7,403 nt of DNA from Actinomycetes bacterium (lineage in GTDB: Bacteria > Actinomycetota > Acidimicrobiia > UBA5794): assembly GCA_030598305.1 (NCBI GenBank), contig JAUVQC010000058.1:1-7403 (forward strand), written 5' to 3'. Shown piece after piece: positions 1 to 5,898 of this stretch. The notes beneath the pieces were generated by a model that did not search any database, had not been told where the DNA came from, and worked only from the letters and a program-made list of their open reading frames with translations. Position numbers and translations under genes: made by a program. Position 1 is the stretch's first letter, and each line of letters begins with the position of its first letter.

Positions 1-2
1 CG

Positions 3-656
3 GGACCCGACCTCGCAACCAACGCGATGCTCCATCTGGGTACCCTCGGCGCTGTGCTCGTGTACTACCGCAGGGACATAGCGATGATGGCCAGATTCGA
101 CAGGCCTGCACGTCGGTTGATAACCCTGATCCTCATCGGCACCGTCCCTGCGGTCATTCTCGGTCTTCTCTTCGAGGACAAGGTCGAGGAGCTGATCTCG
201 GATCCCGTGAAAGTCGCGTATATGTTGATTGTGACGGGGGTCGTTCTCCTGGCGACAACCCAGCTACGTCTCGGTGATGCTCGAACCGAGGATATCGGGC
301 CACTCGATGGGCTGCTGATCGGCCTTGCCCAGGCGCTGGCCCTCATCCCCGGCATCTCGCGTTCAGGCATGACGATCTCGTCAGGATTGGCCCGCGGCAT
401 GGAGCGAACCGAGGCGGCCCGGTTCGCATTTCTCCTCGGAATCCCTGTGATCGCCGGAGCCGGGATGCTCCAGATCGTCGACGTGGTGCGGGTGGGCGAA
501 TCGATCCCGTCGACCGTCTGGGTCGGCGTCATCGTTGCTGGGTTGTCCGGCTACGCCGCCATAGCGATCCTGTTGAGGCTGCTCGCACGCGTCGGGCTTG
601 CCCCCTTCGGGTTGTACTGCGTCACCTTCGGTGCGTTCGCTGCCTACGTCCTCTGA
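3..656 (+). CDS. uppP: Undecaprenyl-diphosphatase UppP (BacA family), 5'-truncated
   Basis: This integral membrane enzyme dephosphorylates undecaprenyl diphosphate, recycling the lipid carrier for peptidoglycan and other envelope polymers. The reading frame is open from the left edge, so the start and the N-terminal conserved acidic region of the family lie outside the window; about 217 residues remain of a usual 260-280. The visible part begins with the family-like stretch TNAMLHLGTLGAVLVYYRR. It also carries the signature PGISRSGMT (codons from about 348), followed by a small-residue helix, GLARGMERTEAARFAFLLG, and several hydrophobic segments up to the C-terminus. The SRSG arginine and serines, important in this family, are intact. 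The gene ends 7 bases before the stop of the convergent minus-strand gene. Identification is firm; only the missing 5' end limits it. Confidence 0.95.
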   Translation, partial: GPDLATNAMLHLGTLGAVLVYYRRDIAMMARFDRPARRLITLILIGTVPAVILGLLFEDKVEELISDPVKVAYMLIVTGVVLLATTQLRLGDARTEDIGPLDGLLIGLAQALALIPGISRSGMTISSGLARGMERTEAARFAFLLGIPVIAGAGMLQIVDVVRVGESIPSTVWVGVIVAGLSGYAAIAILLRLLARVGLAPFGLYCVTFGAFAAYVL

Positions 657-662
657 CCATTT

Positions 663-1298
663 TCAGGGTTCGATGAGTACGACGAGGTCTCCGTTCGCCG
701 CCGCGAGTGCTACGGCATTGACCGCCTGACCGGTCACCGCAACGAGACCGGTCGTGGCGAAGCCGAGTGGATCCTCGGAAGCTGACTGGATGACGACGCC
801 GGTGATGTCCGTTCCGTCGGCGAACACGAGCTTGACTGCTGTGCCCGGGGCTGCTCCGATCGGTAGGGGAAGTGGTACGGCCCAGCTCTCCGCCGGAAGT
901 GGCGGCGCGAAGGATACGAGGGATGGGACGATCGGATCGCCCAATCGAATGGTGACTGACGCTGTTGCATCAACCAATTCCGGAAGAACAAGCGCACCGA
1001 AGGGCATCTCGCGCCATTCGACGTCAACGGCTGTGATCGGTTGTCCACGAACGAGATCACTCGCAGCGAACGGAAACGGCTCGGTTGCACGCTCCGAAAG
1101 ATCCCATACGAAGGCTGCGACAATGAGCGCGCCGGCTGCAAGCCACTTGAGATACGGCGGTTTGCCAAGCCAGAGCACCCAGCCACCGTATCGGAACGCC
1201 GCCTCCGATAGAACCCCTTCGTCGACCGAATGGAGAAGACCCTCCCCGTGATTGACGCACCGCAGGAGGGGAAAGGTGGGGGTTCCCACGGCGCTCAC
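663..1298 (-). CDS. Unrecognised single-pass membrane protein, possible SAF-like domain
   Basis: I do not recognise this protein. From a GTG at 1298 it is 211 aa. A hydrophobic segment at about residues 49-65 (YLKWLAAGALIVAAFVW) looks like a single membrane anchor. It is followed by ASDLVRGQPITAVDVEWREMP (about 79-99), which resembles the start of SAF domains as in CpaB-type pilus proteins (residues introduced by promoted secretion, then a 'G..I...D' turn). The rest is beta-rich, with many Val, Pro and Gly and no obvious catalytic motif. The start is uncertain. GTG 1298 has a GGGGAG ribosome site at 1308-1313. GTG 1178 would give a 171-aa protein starting just before the membrane segment. An ATG at 1406 also lies in frame but would overlap the plsY start. 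The gene is convergent with uppP and divergent from plsY. A function in secretion or surface structure is only a guess. Confidence 0.6.
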   Translation of the reverse strand: MSAVGTPTFPLLRCVNHGEGLLHSVDEGVLSEAAFRYGGWVLWLGKPPYLKWLAAGALIVAAFVWDLSERATEPFPFAASDLVRGQPITAVDVEWREMPFGALVLPELVDATASVTIRLGDPIVPSLVSFAPPLPAESWAVPLPLPIGAAPGTAVKLVFADGTDITGVVIQSASEDPLGFATTGLVAVTGQAVNAVALAAANGDLVVLIEP

Positions 1299-1384
1299 GG
1301 GGAAGGTCTCCCCACAAAAACTCTTGCAGCGATATCCAGAAGATGGAAGGGGCAATCTCGATGTCGGTGGCCTTGCGCCATTCC

Positions 1385-1390
1385 TACACT
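1385..1390 (+). promoter_or_regulatory. Candidate -10 box for leaderless plsY transcript
   Basis: TACACT fits the actinobacterial TANNNT -10 consensus and ends exactly 6 bases before the GTG proposed as the plsY start (1397). This is the spacing expected when transcription begins at the start codon itself. No Shine-Dalgarno sequence precedes that GTG. No convincing -35 hexamer stands at 17-18 bases upstream (TGTCGG at 1362-1367 is poor), so the call rests on the -10 box and the spacing. Confidence 0.45.
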
Positions 1391-1396
1391 TGCCCG

Positions 1397-1987
1397 GTGT
1401 CACCATTGATCACAGGCTCTCTCGCGCTGTTCGCCTCGTACCTGCTCGGAAGTCTCAGCTTCGCGATTCTCGTCGCGTCGTCGCGAGGCGTGGATATTCG
1501 CGCCGAGGGCTCCGGTAACCCCGGGACATCGAATGTACTCCGTGTCATGGGAAGGGGTCCGGCGATTCTCGTCCTCGTGGGTGACGGACTCAAGGGTGTG
1601 GGAGCGGCCCTCATCGGATCGACTGCTATCGGGCCCGAGTTCGGTTATGTCGCCCTCTTTGTCGCCGTTGTCGGCCACACCTTTCCGGTGTTCCATGGAT
1701 TTAGCGGCGGGAAGAGTGTTGCGACCGCGATCGGTGGGTTCATGTTCCTCGCTCCAGGCGTTGGTGTGCTCCTTGCCGTCGTGTGGATCGTGATGGTGGC
1801 GATGTGGAAGACCGCTTCGATCGCATCGATGACTGTCATGGTGCTTGCTGTGCCTGGGATGTGGTTGGCCGGTCGATCGATGACGGAACTCCTGTGGACC
1901 GGCGCAATCGCTATCTTTGTGCTTGCGCGCCATTGGAGCAATATCAAACGACTCACCGGGTCGGGCGAGCAGAAGGTGTCCGAATGA
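1397..1987 (+). CDS. plsY: Acyl-phosphate:glycerol-3-phosphate acyltransferase PlsY
   Basis: PlsY is a polytopic membrane enzyme that transfers the acyl group of acyl-phosphate to glycerol-3-phosphate, giving lysophosphatidic acid, the first committed step of phospholipid synthesis. From GTG 1397 the product is 196 aa, a normal family length. The three conserved loops are present: SGNPGTSNVLR at residues 39-49, GHTFPVFHGFSGGKSVAT at about 93-110, and RHWSNIKRL near the C-terminus. A DGLKG motif lies at 63-67, and five or so hydrophobic segments fill the rest. GTG 1397 is preferred because it puts the usual 7-10 residues before the first membrane segment and sits 6 bases after a TACACT box. 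ATG 1343 is in frame but would add an unlikely polar N-terminus. The stop overlaps the next start as ATGA, so moeA is probably translationally coupled to it. Identification is firm; the start is moderately sure. Confidence 0.93.
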   Translation: MSPLITGSLALFASYLLGSLSFAILVASSRGVDIRAEGSGNPGTSNVLRVMGRGPAILVLVGDGLKGVGAALIGSTAIGPEFGYVALFVAVVGHTFPVFHGFSGGKSVATAIGGFMFLAPGVGVLLAVVWIVMVAMWKTASIASMTVMVLAVPGMWLAGRSMTELLWTGAIAIFVLARHWSNIKRLTGSGEQKVSE

Positions 1988-3210
1988 AGCCACTGGCTGA
2001 AGCTCGATCCGAAGTGCTGGCTGGGATGCCACGTTTGAAGCATGGTCCGGTCGATGCCGGCGAAAGCGTCGGTCGGGTGACTGCTGAGCCCGCTCTCTCA
2101 CGTGAGCACATCCCGCCGTTCGACAACTCAGCGATGGACGGGTTCGCCGTTATCGCATCCGACTGCTCCGAGCCACCCGTCACACTCCGAGTAGTCGAGG
2201 ACGTGGCTGCGGGCTCGGTGCCACAAATGACGGTTGTCCCCGGAACTGCCGTTCGCATCATGACGGGTGCACCTATGCCATCCGGCGCCGATGCGGTCGT
2301 ACCCGTCGAGAAGACGGAGTCAGCGGATCGCGTAGAGGTGACCATCCTTTCGGAAGTCGCAGCGCACCTCCATGTGAGGCCGCGCGGTGGAGATATGTCC
2401 CCGGGAGACCTCATCGTTGAAACAGGAGTCAGGTTGACTGCTCGTCACGCGGCTGGGCTTGCAAGCGCCGGTGTTGACCCCGTCGTCTCGGACCTTCCCG
2501 CGGTTGCCATTATTTCGACCGGTGACGAGGTTGTTCCCTACGGGACCCGAGACCTCGCTCCCGGAACGATCAGGGATTCGAACAGGGTGCTGTTGCGTGC
2601 TCTGCTTGTCGAGCTCGATGTTCCCATTGTTGACCTCGGGATCATCGGGGACGATCCCGATGATCTGCGCTCAGCGTACGAAGAAGCATCGTCGGAAGCA
2701 GATCTTGTCATCTCGACCGGTGGCGTGTCGATGGGGGATTACGACTACGTCAAGCAGATCCTTGGAGAGCTGGGCACTGTCGACTTCTGGAAGGTTGCGA
2801 TGCAACCGGGTAAGCCCTTCGCCTTCGGCTCGATCAACGGCGTGCCCCTGTTCGGGCTTCCAGGCAATCCCGTATCGACGTTCGTGTCGTTCGAGCAGTT
2901 CGTACGGCCAGCGATCCTCCACATGATGGGTGCGACCAACCTCCTCAGAACCCATGTCACCGGCACCATGGGAGAGGATGTAACGACGAACCCGGAGAAG
3001 ACCGTGTTCCTGCGTGTGATGCTCGCCCAGGACTCGAACGGCACGTTCGTCGCGGTGAAGTCCGGTGGCCAGGGGTCGAACATGCACTCGTCCCTTGCAA
3101 CAGCGGACGCGTTCGCTGCAGTGCCGGTGGGAATCGGCTCGCTTTCTGCTGGAGACGATGTGACACTTGAGATGTTCCGATGGCCCGAGGGGAGGAGGAT
3201 CGATGAGTGA
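1984..3210 (+). CDS. moeA: Molybdopterin molybdotransferase MoeA / gephyrin-like divisome protein Glp
   Basis: MoeA-family proteins insert molybdate into adenylylated molybdopterin in the cytoplasm. The product is 408 aa, close to the usual 400-410, with the full family order: PPFDNSAMDGFAV near residues 44-56; a domain II region; RGGDMSPGDLI with D137; STGDEV at 178-183; STGGVSMGDYDYVK at 244-257 in the MPT-binding domain; and LPGNPVST at 292-299 before the C-terminal beta domain. The acidic residues expected in the active site (D52, D137, D181/E182, D252/D254) are present, so loss of enzyme activity is not evident. The start ATG forms an ATGA overlap with plsY. A longer reading frame from 1783 lies wholly inside plsY and is rejected. 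Because a SepX/GlpR-like gene lies four genes away in the cluster, this could be the actinobacterial Glp protein, which in Corynebacterium glutamicum binds FtsZ and the receptor GlpR. It may serve either role or both; sequence reading alone cannot decide. Confidence 0.93.
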   Translation: MKPLAEARSEVLAGMPRLKHGPVDAGESVGRVTAEPALSREHIPPFDNSAMDGFAVIASDCSEPPVTLRVVEDVAAGSVPQMTVVPGTAVRIMTGAPMPSGADAVVPVEKTESADRVEVTILSEVAAHLHVRPRGGDMSPGDLIVETGVRLTARHAAGLASAGVDPVVSDLPAVAIISTGDEVVPYGTRDLAPGTIRDSNRVLLRALLVELDVPIVDLGIIGDDPDDLRSAYEEASSEADLVISTGGVSMGDYDYVKQILGELGTVDFWKVAMQPGKPFAFGSINGVPLFGLPGNPVSTFVSFEQFVRPAILHMMGATNLLRTHVTGTMGEDVTTNPEKTVFLRVMLAQDSNGTFVAVKSGGQGSNMHSSLATADAFAAVPVGIGSLSAGDDVTLEMFRWPEGRRIDE

Positions 3211-3673
3211 CCTGAATCATCTTGACGACGAGGGAAACGTGCACATGGTCGACGTCGGCGCCAAACCGGAATCGACCAGGGTCGCGGTGGCAGAGGCTTC
3301 GGTTTCGATGGACGCAACGACTGTCGAGAGGCTCTTCGGCGGAGAACTTGAGAAGGGCGACGCTCTCGCGACCGTACGGATCGCTGCCATCCAGGCTGCC
3401 AAACAGACGCCCACCCTGATTCCGCTGTGCCATCCGATCGCGCTTGACCGCGTGGATGTCATCATCGAACGCACGTCATCAGGTGCTCGAATCGAGGTGC
3501 TTACGGCGGTCACCGCCCGCACGGGAGTAGAAATGGAGGCGATGACCGGCGCTGCCGTTGGTGCACTTGCCCTGTACGACATGGTCAAGGGCATCGATCG
3601 GGGCGCTTCGATCGATGCGGTCAGACTGCTTTCGAAGTCGGGCGGCAGGTCCGGGGAGTGGTCCCGTGGCTGA
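3203..3673 (+). CDS. moaC: Cyclic pyranopterin monophosphate synthase MoaC
   Basis: MoaC converts the MoaA product (3',8-cyclo-7,8-dihydro-GTP) into cyclic pyranopterin monophosphate, the first stable intermediate of molybdenum cofactor synthesis. The product is 156 aa, a standard length. Residues matching the E. coli active site are all visible: K51 in EKGDALATVRIAAIQAAK, K67, H77 in IPLCHPI, E110 and E112 in GVEMEAMTG, and D126 and K129 in YDMVKGID. The ATG at 3203 is preceded by a GGGAGGAGG purine run at about 3189-3198 and overlaps the end of moeA by 8 bases. An in-frame GTG or other start further upstream lies inside moeA and is not needed. No MoaA gene is present in this window, so the step before it must be encoded elsewhere. 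Confidence 0.97.
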   Translation: MSDLNHLDDEGNVHMVDVGAKPESTRVAVAEASVSMDATTVERLFGGELEKGDALATVRIAAIQAAKQTPTLIPLCHPIALDRVDVIIERTSSGARIEVLTAVTARTGVEMEAMTGAAVGALALYDMVKGIDRGASIDAVRLLSKSGGRSGEWSRG

Positions 3674-4151
3674 GCGACTTGCCGCCGTGGTCACCATCTC
3701 AGATTCGGTCGCTGCAGGATCCGCGGAGGACAGCTCCGGTCTCATCGTGAAGGCCGAGCTCACGAGGATCGGGTTCACGGTTTCGGAGACTGTCATCGTG
3801 CCCGATGGTGTGGAACCGGTCTCAGCGGCTCTCGTGGAACTCGCCGCGCGTGTCGACCTCATCGTGACCTCGGGAGGAACCGGGCTCAGTCCCAGAGATC
3901 TGACACCCGAGGCCACGCTGTCCGTGATCGATCGGGAGATTCCGGGAGTGGCAGAAGCGATGCGGTCAGCCACCTTCGGTCGTGTACCCCATGGCATGCT
4001 CTCGAGAGGAGTCGCGGGGCTGATCGCCGAGTGCGTGGTCGTCAACCTGCCCGGTTCTCCGAAGGCGGTCAAAGAGGGTCTCGACGTGATCGGCGATGCG
4101 TTGGAACACGCCGTGGATGTGGCAAGTGGAAACTTCGGCCGTCATGACTGA
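3666..4151 (+). CDS. mogA: MogA/MoaB-family molybdopterin adenylyltransferase
   Basis: This family binds molybdopterin and, in MogA-type enzymes, adenylylates it with ATP, so that MoeA can insert molybdate. From GTG 3666 the product is 161 aa, a usual length. It opens with the family-like VVTISDS (residues 8-14), then DSSG (22-25), the MPT-binding signature VTSGGTGLSPRD (about 67-78) and TPEAT. Near the C-terminus is the LPGSPKAV motif (128-135). The GTG start overlaps the moaC stop by 8 bases and has GGGGAG at 3653-3658, 7 bases upstream. An earlier ATG at 3558 lies inside moaC and would add an unrelated N-terminus. Separating MogA from MoaB (some MoaB proteins are inactive) cannot be done by reading, but proximity to moeA and moaC favours an active cofactor enzyme. 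It is the last gene of the overlapping block. Confidence 0.92.
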   Translation: MAERLAAVVTISDSVAAGSAEDSSGLIVKAELTRIGFTVSETVIVPDGVEPVSAALVELAARVDLIVTSGGTGLSPRDLTPEATLSVIDREIPGVAEAMRSATFGRVPHGMLSRGVAGLIAECVVVNLPGSPKAVKEGLDVIGDALEHAVDVASGNFGRHD

Positions 4152-4257
4152 AATCGGCGTAACCTCATGAATGGATTCCGAGTTGCCTATCGGCGGCGAG
4201 GGAGACCAGAATGTGCATTCAACCCCTGATATCGCTGCCAAATCCCTCTGAAGGGCA

Positions 4258-4277
4258 TCGATCGTGCCTACGATCGA
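4258..4277. repeat. Short perfect inverted repeat in mogA-sepX gap
   Basis: TCGATCG and CGATCGA form a perfect 7-bp dyad around a 6-base loop (TGCCTA), in the 157-base gap between mogA and the next gene. It is followed at once by the 8-base palindrome CCAGCTGG (4278-4285). No T-run follows, so a classical intrinsic terminator is not supported. It could be a weak terminator, an operator for the downstream gene, or chance. The rest of the gap holds nothing I can support. Confidence 0.3.
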
Positions 4278-4308
4278 CCAGCTGGCGGAGTAAGAGAGAA
4301 CGCAACAG

Positions 4309-4776
4309 ATGTTCTATGTAGTAGCCATCCTCATTGCAGGATTGTGGGCTGCTTTTCTATTGCCGTCGTTCTTCGACCACCGCAGTCGTGCGCCGAAGAC
4401 AACGACGCGCGACTTCGCGCGTACCAGGCGAGTCCTGGAGCGAGTATCAACCGCAAACCCTGACGGTGAGGACTACGTGAGGCATCACACACAGGTGCGT
4501 CGCCGACGCGTCCTGGTCGGCCTCGGAATTGCAGCACTGCTCACGCTCGGAATCGCAACGTTCATGGGGTCCACTGCCTGGCTGTGGCTTTCGATCGTCA
4601 TCGATGTCGCCTTCGCTACCTACGTTGGCGGGCTCCTTTACATGAAACAGCAGAGCGCTGTGCCCCGCGCCGCTGTTGTGCCGATCGAATCCGCACAAGC
4701 ACCGGCAGCACCGGTGGTGGATGAGTCGCAGCACGCGTACGAGGAAACACTCACTGTCCGCGTCATTGCGGGCTAG
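4309..4776 (+). CDS. SepX/GlpR-like divisome membrane protein
   Basis: The 155-aa product has one N-terminal membrane segment (about residues 2-20, ending in a LLPSFF turn) and a basic, probably cytoplasmic stretch (22-67, with RTRRVLERV and the RRRR cluster at 64-67). Two close membrane segments follow (about 68-86 and 88-110), then a Pro/Ala-rich tail. This matches the layout I recall for actinobacterial SepX/GlpR proteins: an N-terminal anchor of the 'Y.....W.A.L.P' type, an 'R..RVL' motif, then a basic run followed by two helices. SepX acts with SepF in Streptomyces division; GlpR is the receptor of the MoeA-like protein Glp in Corynebacterium. Its place after a moeA-moaC-mogA block supports the call. 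It is shorter than the roughly 200-350 aa of many family members, mainly in linker and tail. The ATG is preceded by a purine-rich AAGAGAGAA at 4292-4300. The translin-like gene begins 3 bases after its stop. Confidence 0.7.
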   Translation: MFYVVAILIAGLWAAFLLPSFFDHRSRAPKTTTRDFARTRRVLERVSTANPDGEDYVRHHTQVRRRRVLVGLGIAALLTLGIATFMGSTAWLWLSIVIDVAFATYVGGLLYMKQQSAVPRAAVVPIESAQAPAAPVVDESQHAYEETLTVRVIAG

Positions 4777-4779
4777 GTC

Positions 4780-5415
4780 GTGTCGCGCTCCCTCGATCTC
4801 TCCGGCATCGAATCTGACGTTCGGACCGAGCTCGATACGAAGTACGCCGCCCGAGAGCTGTCACTGAAGAACAGCCGCCCGATCATCCGCAACTCGGCCA
4901 ATGCGATCCGTGCCCTCCACCGCGGCGAAACCGGGTTGGCCAGAGAACTCATGGACGAGGTCAAGGGACTCATAGCGGAGGCTGAGGCCGGTCTCGAGGG
5001 CCATTGGGATATCTACCACGCCGGGTTCTTCTATGACGCCGTCAAGGAGTACGCAGAGGCGGAGCTGACCGCTGCCCTGCTTGCACACGATCCGCTTCCC
5101 TCGCCGTCCGAGCTCGGCATTCATGCGGTCCCGTACCTCAAAGGGCTTGGCGAGGCAGTGGGGGAGCAGCGTAGGAGATTGCTTGATCAGCTTCGCAAGG
5201 GTGATCTCGAGGGCGCTGAGGCCACGTTCGAGGACATGGAGGTCGTCCATGACCTTCTCACCTCTCTCGACTACCCCGACGGGATGACCGCGGGCCTCAG
5301 ACGCACGACAGATGTTGCGCGGGCACTCATCGAGCGATCACGTGCTGACCTGACGACGACGATCGTCCAGGAGCGACTCAGAACACAACTCGAAGGTACG
5401 CAGGGAACGGAGTAG
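4780..5415 (+). CDS. Translin-family protein (translin/TRAX-like, possible RNase)
   Basis: The 211-aa, almost wholly helical product fits the translin family, whose eukaryotic members translin and TRAX form the C3PO nuclease and bind RNA or single-stranded DNA. Visible blocks are RELSLKNSRPIIRNSANAIR (25-44) with HRGE (47-50); FYDAVKEYAEAEL (84-96); LPSPSELG (106-113); YLKGLGEAVGEQRRR (119-133); and a C-terminal DYPDGMTAGLRRTTDVARALIER stretch. Set against my recollection of human TRAX (QEYVEA, then GVADLTGE), E90 and E93 align with two catalytic glutamates. E125 takes the place of the catalytic aspartate, and E129 is kept. Nuclease activity is therefore plausible but unproven. The GTG start lies 3 bases after the preceding stop, with only a weak ribosome site, which suggests coupling. 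The next gene starts 5 bases after its stop. The family assignment is fairly sure; no role in this operon is known to me. Confidence 0.8.
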   Translation: MSRSLDLSGIESDVRTELDTKYAARELSLKNSRPIIRNSANAIRALHRGETGLARELMDEVKGLIAEAEAGLEGHWDIYHAGFFYDAVKEYAEAELTAALLAHDPLPSPSELGIHAVPYLKGLGEAVGEQRRRLLDQLRKGDLEGAEATFEDMEVVHDLLTSLDYPDGMTAGLRRTTDVARALIERSRADLTTTIVQERLRTQLEGTQGTE

Positions 5416-5420
5416 GCATC

Positions 5421-5648
5421 ATGGAAGTCAGTGCTTGCCCGGCGTGCGGGACAACAGACATCAGGTACGAACGAACAACGGTCGATCAATTCAAGCTCGA
5501 CAGTTGGCGCTCGGGCGACGAACGCCCTGTCTTCGTTTCCGAGACGGCGATTCTCAACTCCGACGCGACCGGACGCATCGTCTGTGTGAACGGCCACGCC
5601 CACCCCGACAGGGTCGGCTTCGACCTCGAATGGGCTGAAACGAGTTGA
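5421..5648 (+). CDS. Small CxxC protein, possible zinc ribbon, unknown function
   Basis: The 75-aa product is not recognised. It begins MEVSACPACGTTDIRYE, with a CPAC pair at residues 6-9, and has a second possible metal-binding cluster, CVNGHAHPD, at 55-63 (C55, H59, H61). The four likely ligands (C6, C9, C55 and H59 or H61) would suit a single zinc site bridging a small beta domain. The middle is polar, with no membrane segment. ATG 5421 has GGAG at 5408-5411, 9 bases upstream inside the end of the translin-like gene. The gap to the preceding stop is only 5 bases, so the two are very likely co-transcribed. The stop codon shares bases with a strong hairpin, making this the probable last gene of its transcript. 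Confidence 0.7.
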   Translation: MEVSACPACGTTDIRYERTTVDQFKLDSWRSGDERPVFVSETAILNSDATGRIVCVNGHAHPDRVGFDLEWAETS

Positions 5649-5680
5649 CATCCTGACGGCCTCGCGGCTCTCAAGATGTC
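5647..5680 (+). terminator. Long hairpin starting in the stop codon, likely terminator without T-run
   Basis: GACATC...GATGTC closes a 34-base hairpin: six outer pairs, one C-A mismatch, three pairs (TGA/TCA), a C-C mismatch, a G-T pair and a GCC/GGC inner stem around the loop TCGC. That is 12 Watson-Crick pairs in all. It begins on the second base of the TGA stop at 5646-5648. No T-run follows, which is common for actinobacterial terminator-like hairpins. An alternative role is protection of the mRNA 3' end. Confidence 0.6.
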
Positions 5681-5868
5681 GCTCGCGGGCGCAAACCACA
5701 TGGCCCGCGTGGAAACCGAAGTCGGTATAGCGGTCCCCCGCATTGATCAGGGGTTCGGGTGTAATCGCTTTCGCCTCTCCATCCACAAGCGGTAGAAGCT
5801 CTGATCCTCGGGGTTGCACGCCAGGAGCAGGCCATCTGCCCGTTCGAGGGCAGGGACCCCGCTTCCGC
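5681..5868. other. Intergenic region with several small dyads, no supported gene
   Basis: No plus-strand gene is supported here. The stretch is rich in short inverted repeats: CGCGGGC/GCCCGCG (5684-5690 and 5703-5709), ACCGA-AG-TCGGT (5715-5726), CCCC/GGGG (5735-5738 and 5750-5753) and CTGCCC-GTTCGA-GGGCAG (5836-5853). On the minus strand, a 42-codon frame from GTG 5875 to TGA 5747 has a sensible composition (for example LLLACNPEDQSFYRLWMERR) and AAGGAG 3 bases before its start. It matches nothing I know, and the ribosome-site spacing is too short. I leave it as an unsupported possibility, perhaps a gene remnant or a divergent small protein. Confidence 0.4.
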
Positions 5869-5898
5869 TTGACACCTGCTCCTTGGACAGGTTACAGT
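5869..5898 (+). promoter_or_regulatory. Promoter of the tetR operon
   Basis: A consensus -35 hexamer TTGACA (5869-5874) is followed after 18 bases by TACAGT (5893-5898), which fits the TANNNT -10 pattern. Transcription would start around 5904-5906, inside the palindrome that follows, giving a leader of about 25 bases with no Shine-Dalgarno sequence. The overlap of the -10 box with the left end of the operator suggests simple autorepression. Confidence 0.7.

Noticed and set aside
1276..1289. GTGGG-GGTT-CCCAC hairpin
   Set aside because: A five-pair stem inside the probable coding part of the minus-strand gene, with no T-run; most likely chance in GC-rich DNA.
1299..1406. Longer start (ATG 1406) for the minus-strand membrane protein
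   Set aside because: It would overlap the plsY start and -10 box, has no clear ribosome site, and adds a Cys/Arg/Pro-rich stretch that does not look coding.
1783..1983. In-frame upstream extension of the moeA reading frame
   Set aside because: It lies wholly inside plsY, the translation has no similarity to MoeA N-termini, and ATG 1984 gives the standard start with an ATGA overlap.
4144..4251. Tiny frames after mogA (8 codons from 4144; 26 codons from ATG 4171)
   Set aside because: No ribosome site, no recognisable product, and length within chance; the gap reads as noncoding.
5271..5819. Long minus-strand frame opposite the CxxC gene
   Set aside because: It runs antisense through the 3' end of the translin-like gene and the whole CxxC gene, as GC-rich codon bias tends to produce, and has no start signal or family resemblance.
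5681..5868. Possible tRNA, because of GTTCGA and GGTTCGG strings
   Set aside because: No 7-bp acceptor stem, no anticodon arm and no 5-bp T-stem with a 7-base loop could be placed on either strand.
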